From: Simonsiella sp051414845
GTDB lineage: Bacteria; Pseudomonadota; Gammaproteobacteria; Burkholderiales; Neisseriaceae
Direction: 5' to 3'
Assembly: GCA_051414845.1 (NCBI GenBank)
Contig: CP183313.1
Coordinates: 1,922,001-1,986,000, forward strand
DNA: 64,000 nt
Shown here: positions 60,993 to 64,000 of the stretch, piece by piece
How positions within the stretch are numbered: the stretch's first letter is position 1
Layout of the letters: each line of letters begins with the position of its first letter
The notes under the pieces: model-generated
What the model was told of the DNA's origin: nothing
Database searches by the model: none
The model's input: the letters and a program-made list of their open reading frames with translations, nothing else
Translations under genes and position numbers: made by a program

Positions 60993-61982
60993 TTATTCGC
61001 TTTTCGGTTCGCGCTGCATTAAACGCTCCACCACATCTGTTGCCGCCAATTCATTGCGCACCAACTGATACAACATATCCGTAATCGGCATATCAATTTG
61101 ATGCCGCGCCGCCGCATTGTGCACTTCCTCAATCGTCGGCACACCTTCGGCAACATGTCCAATTTCCTTCAAAACTTGGTGCAACGACTTACCTTCCGCC
61201 AGCCCCAAGCCTACTTTACGGTTACGCGACAATGCGCCTGTGCACGTCAAAATCAAATCGCCCATGCCCGCCAAACCCATCATCGTTTTCGGCTGCGCGC
61301 CCATCGCTACCGCCAAACGCGTGATTTCCGCCAAGCCACGTGTTACCAAAGCCGCGCGCGCATTCAAACCATAATTCAAGCCATCCGACAAGCCCGTCGC
61401 AATCGCCATCACATTCTTCACGGCACCTCCCACCGACACGCCAATCGCATCATCATTGGCATACAAGCGCATCACATTTGTGTTCAAATCCTGCGTCAAT
61501 TGCGAAATCCACGCCACATTTTCCGAAGCCAATACCACCGCACAAGGCAACTGTTTCGCCAACTCCTGCGCAAAACTCGGGCCAGACAACACACCGATTT
61601 TATCGTTTTCAGGCAGCACTTCTTTGACTACTTGGAATGTCAGCAAACCGCTGTCCAATTCAAAACCCTTACACGCCGTCAAAATCGGCAACTGTCCCGC
61701 GTCATGCTGTTTCAACAATTCCACGCTAGAGCGCAAGCCCACCACAGGCGTCACCACCAACACCAGCTCACAATCCTGCAAAGCCGCGCCCAAATCCGAA
61801 AACACATTCAAACCTTCAGGCAGCCTGAAACCCGCCAAATAACGCTCATTCAAACGTGATTCCTGCATTGTTTCAGCGTGTTGCGCATTATGCGTCCACA
61901 TATTTACGCGATGATTATGCAGCGCAAAGTGCATACCCAACGCCGTACCCCACGCGCCTGTTCCCAATATGGTAATGTTCAT
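60993..61982 (-). CDS. gpsA: Glycerol-3-phosphate dehydrogenase [NAD(P)+]
   Basis: 329 residues, makes sn-glycerol 3-phosphate for phospholipids. The Rossmann motif ILGTGAWGTALG starts at residue 4, the substrate region includes ACKGFE and LSGPSFAQELAKQLPCAVVLAS, and GGAVKNVMAIATGLSDGLNYGLNARAALVTRGLAEI carries the catalytic lysine. A DUS encodes FRLPEGLN near residue 53, so the family text is locally replaced. It is 22 bases upstream of the coiled-coil gene. Confidence 0.96.
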   Translation of the reverse strand: MNITILGTGAWGTALGMHFALHNHRVNMWTHNAQHAETMQESRLNERYLAGFRLPEGLNVFSDLGAALQDCELVLVVTPVVGLRSSVELLKQHDAGQLPILTACKGFELDSGLLTFQVVKEVLPENDKIGVLSGPSFAQELAKQLPCAVVLASENVAWISQLTQDLNTNVMRLYANDDAIGVSVGGAVKNVMAIATGLSDGLNYGLNARAALVTRGLAEITRLAVAMGAQPKTMMGLAGMGDLILTCTGALSRNRKVGLGLAEGKSLHQVLKEIGHVAEGVPTIEEVHNAAARHQIDMPITDMLYQLVRNELAATDVVERLMQREPKSE

Positions 61983-62098
61983 ATCTATTCTCTATTGTTA
62001 AATGGCTGCACATTATCATTTTTTTCAGGCAGCCTGAAAAACTGCGCGGATTTTACCACAAATGTAGGTGTAAGTAGCGTGCGCAGGCTGCCTGAAAA

Positions 62099-62563
62099 TC
62101 ATTGCGCCATAAAATTCGGATGCAACACACCCGCGATTTGCGCCAGCATCACCAACATAAACACCAGCAAAAAATAGCCAATAAACGCCACAATCGTCAA
62201 ACCAACAGGTTTTAACCAGCCCAATCGGTCGTAATGTTCGCCCACTTCATCGCGCACAAATTTCACTTGTTCGCGCACCAAAGTAAAAAACCAGCCAATC
62301 CACAACACAAAACTCGTGTACATCGGCAAACGAAAACCCGCCACTAAACCCACACACGCCATCACCACATAAAACGCCACTACCGCCCACACAAACGTCA
62401 TGTTCTTTTTCGCTTTATCCTCAAAACCCAACTCACGCCAATTGTGCGCATGCAACCACGCACCCAAAGCAGGATTCAAGAAAAACGCCCAAATCGCCGC
62501 CGCTTTCGGATTCCACAATTCAGGCACATATTCAATCATATTATCGTCAGCAACTTGCGCCAC
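62099..62563 (-). CDS. Membrane part of a broken J-domain protein gene
   Basis: 154 residues from a GTG at 62561-62563. The frame is open further upstream through AAPVAPVQRP, a linker-like stretch, which suggests this is the C-terminal part of a longer gene. ELWNPKAAAIWAFFLNPALGAWLHAHNWRELGFEDKAKKN near residue 16 is conserved-looking. Three membrane helices follow (about 56-77, 83-100 and 125-146). If expressed alone it would be a three-helix membrane protein. See the adjacent fragment 62547-62875. Confidence 0.55.
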   Translation of the reverse strand: MAQVADDNMIEYVPELWNPKAAAIWAFFLNPALGAWLHAHNWRELGFEDKAKKNMTFVWAVVAFYVVMACVGLVAGFRLPMYTSFVLWIGWFFTLVREQVKFVRDEVGEHYDRLGWLKPVGLTIVAFIGYFLLVFMLVMLAQIAGVLHPNFMAQ

Positions 62564-62875
62564 AGGACGTTGAACAGGCGCAACTGGCGCAGCTTTTTTC
62601 AGGCTGCTTAATCTTTAATTTAGTTGTTTTCCCCAAGGTTTGCGGCGCATGATTTTGCGCTGCTGCACGATGTAAGGCTGCCTGAAAAAACGCAGGCTCT
62701 TCCATTTGCAAACGCGCGTCATAACGGGCGCGCACTTCAGGCTGCAACAACCATTCGCGTACGGCTTTTGCAGTTTTCTCGTCGATTTTGCCTCCGGCTT
62801 CGCCTTGATTTAAGGCTGCCTGAATTTCAGCGGCATTGGCTTGTGGTGGTGTAAAATGTGATAGAGGTTAATCAT
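62547..62875 (-). pseudogene. J-domain part of a broken membrane J-protein gene
   Basis: The minus strand reads MINLYHIL from ATG 62873-62875; after a shift near 62855 the text continues PPQANAAEIQAALNQGEAGG, KIDEKTAKAVREWLLQPEVRARYDARLQ, as a J-domain would (tyrosine-aspartate near its end). A second shift near 62610-62625, beside an imperfect DUS, moves it out of frame from the membrane part at 62099-62563, and it stops at 62547. Thus one ancestral gene of about 777 bases appears cut by two frameshifts. The HPD motif is not visible, so chaperone activity may already have been lost in the family. Confidence 0.6.
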
Positions 62876-63006
62876 ATTGAAATAGCTTTTATACAATGAT
62901 GGATTCAAACAGGGCGTAACTGTAAAACAGCGCACAATATGCGACAAGAATTATTCCAATCTGTCGCAAAAGTGCAACACAACCTTTTCAGGCAGCCTGA
63001 AAAGCA

Positions 63007-63036
63007 AAAGCGCGAATTCAATCATTCGCGCTTTTA
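63007..63036 (-). terminator. Terminator after the dicarboxylate transporter gene
   Basis: AAAAGCGCGAAT, six bases, ATTCGCGCTTTT, perfect 12-bp stem downstream of the transporter stop on the minus strand. Confidence 0.85.
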
Positions 63037-63094
63037 TCATACGTGATTCAACCTGCCTTTTCTTTCAGGCCGCCTGAAAACTTAATGACGGATG

Positions 63095-64000
63095 TTACCA
63101 ATAGCCCAAAACTTTCCACCAAACGCCACCAATAATGGCAAAAATCAATAAGTTCACCACGCTCATCACAAAACCTGCTTTCCACCATTCGCCCATAGTG
63201 GTGTAACCAGAACCGAAAATCACGGGCGATGTGCCTGTTGCATAATGGGTTAAAGTCATCATGATGTTCGAAGCAGCCGCCATCAGCAGCGCAGTGAGCA
63301 TAGGTGGCGAACCCAAAGCAATTGCCGCAGCCAAAAAGGCGCCAAACATAGCAGTAATATGCGCCGTGGTACTGGCAAACATGTAGTGCGCATACATATA
63401 AGCCAAAATCAGAATCAAGCCTGCGCCCATACCACCAATGCCCATGCCACCAATACTGCTTTCCAACACGCCAGAAAACCAAGTAATCAAGCCCAGTTTA
63501 TTCAAATAAGTTGCCATCATAATCAAGGCACCAAACCAAATAATCGTGTCCCACGCGCTTTTTTCTTTGAGCACATCATCCCAAGTGAGCACGCCCGATA
63601 ACAACAATAAACTCAAGCCAATAAATGCAGTGGTTGTCGCATTAACCGTTAAAGCAGCATTACCTGTTAATAAAGTTGGAATATCTGCCCACAAAATCAA
63701 CAACACACCAAAAATCGCCGCCATAATTTTTTCTTCCAGCGACATTTTGCCCATTTCTTGCAAACGCTCTTTGGCAAATTGAACCGCATTCGGCGTTTCC
63801 TTAATTTCAGGTGGATATAAGAAATACAACACCAAAGGCATCACCACAAATGCCACCAAACCTGGCACCAACATCGCAATCGCCCAAGCCCCCCAAGATA
63901 AACGGAAATCGCTGCCTAAATTTTCGGCAATCAAATTCACCACCAATGGATTGGGCGCAGTTGCTGTAATAAACATCGCTGAAGAAATGGGGTTGGAATG
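63095..64000 (-). CDS. DASS-family dicarboxylate transporter (partial)
   Basis: The C-terminal 301 residues lie in the window; the frame runs off the right edge. SNPISSAMFITATAPNPL at the edge is the first conserved SNT-like transport motif of the divalent anion:sodium symporters, and MFASTTAHITAMFGAFLA near the end is the second. About seven hydrophobic segments are visible. The form with YPPEIKETP is that of the malate/2-oxoglutarate or citrate-type subgroup; the substrate is not certain. An internal ATG at 63974-63976 is not the start. Confidence 0.9.
   Translation of the reverse strand, partial: HSNPISSAMFITATAPNPLVVNLIAENLGSDFRLSWGAWAIAMLVPGLVAFVVMPLVLYFLYPPEIKETPNAVQFAKERLQEMGKMSLEEKIMAAIFGVLLILWADIPTLLTGNAALTVNATTTAFIGLSLLLLSGVLTWDDVLKEKSAWDTIIWFGALIMMATYLNKLGLITWFSGVLESSIGGMGIGGMGAGLILILAYMYAHYMFASTTAHITAMFGAFLAAAIALGSPPMLTALLMAAASNIMMTLTHYATGTSPVIFGSGYTTMGEWWKAGFVMSVVNLLIFAIIGGVWWKVLGYW

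Noticed and set aside
1..64000. CRISPR arrays, tRNA or rRNA genes, transposases
   Set aside because: None seen; repeated motifs are uptake sequences, dRS3-like repeats and hairpins without spacer periodicity.

Overview
The window is chromosomal DNA of a Neisseriaceae species. The strongest sign is the DNA uptake sequence (DUS): the near-palindrome TTCAGGCTGCCTGAA, or its complement, fills almost every intergenic gap and sits inside many genes. Its 12-mer AGGCTGCCTGAA is the dialect reported for Simonsiella-type Neisseriaceae; the complementary strand reads AGGCAGCCTGAA, the Kingella-type dialect. Copies lacking one arm mostly keep AGGCTGCCTGAA, so a Simonsiella, Alysiella or Kingella relative fits best; I cannot name the species. 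The classical Neisseria form with GCCGTCTGAA was not noticed. dRS3-like repeats (ATTCCC, about 8 bases, GGGAAT) support the family. No transposase, tRNA, rRNA or CRISPR array was seen.

Layout. 1-9851 (minus): respiratory complex I genes nuoA-H, with nuoH cut by the window edge. The operon is interrupted by a small membrane protein gene and by two copies of a GIY-YIG nuclease gene, one intact and one frameshifted, each between dRS3-like repeats. 10116-12576: KDPG aldolase behind a HexR-like operator, then an ATPase/permease pair of a TrpXYZ-like ABC importer. 13214-13622: ribosomal genes rpmB-rpmG. 13773-15600: zinc uptake genes znuA and znuC, convergent, each with a Zur-like box; a 34-codon membrane peptide gene overlaps the znuC start. 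15837-28025: a DUF4230 protein, then a minus-strand block with an outer-membrane efflux lipoprotein, CorA, an RbbA/YhhJ-type ABC exporter, cytochrome bd oxidase of the CioAB type, an HlyD adaptor and a TetR regulator.

28275-37115: relA, then rpsJ, tuf, fusA, rpsG and rpsL. The str block is split between fusA and tuf by two unrelated genes, and rpsJ ends at its own terminator. 37315-40731: DUF2130 protein, radC, class II aldolase. 40953-47538 (plus): envelope biogenesis genes fabZ, lpxA, yccF, rseP, bamA and skp, in unusual order and without lpxD. 47704-52689: DNA repair methyltransferase, dienelactone hydrolase, a small membrane protein, an NADP-type secondary alcohol dehydrogenase, a COG0523 GTPase and a DUF2238 gene with an in-frame stop. 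52808-64000 (minus): polA, acnB, rpsI-rplM, 6S RNA, zapA with a long coiled-coil partner, gpsA, a broken J-domain membrane protein gene and a truncated dicarboxylate transporter gene.

Taken together the region is mostly core housekeeping: respiration, Entner-Doudoroff metabolism, zinc homeostasis, translation, outer-membrane assembly, replication and cell division. The most unusual points are the repeat-flanked GIY-YIG cassettes in the nuo operon, the split zinc-uptake locus with its microprotein, the bd oxidase nested in an exporter operon, and an inserted segment in the BamA POTRA2 region.
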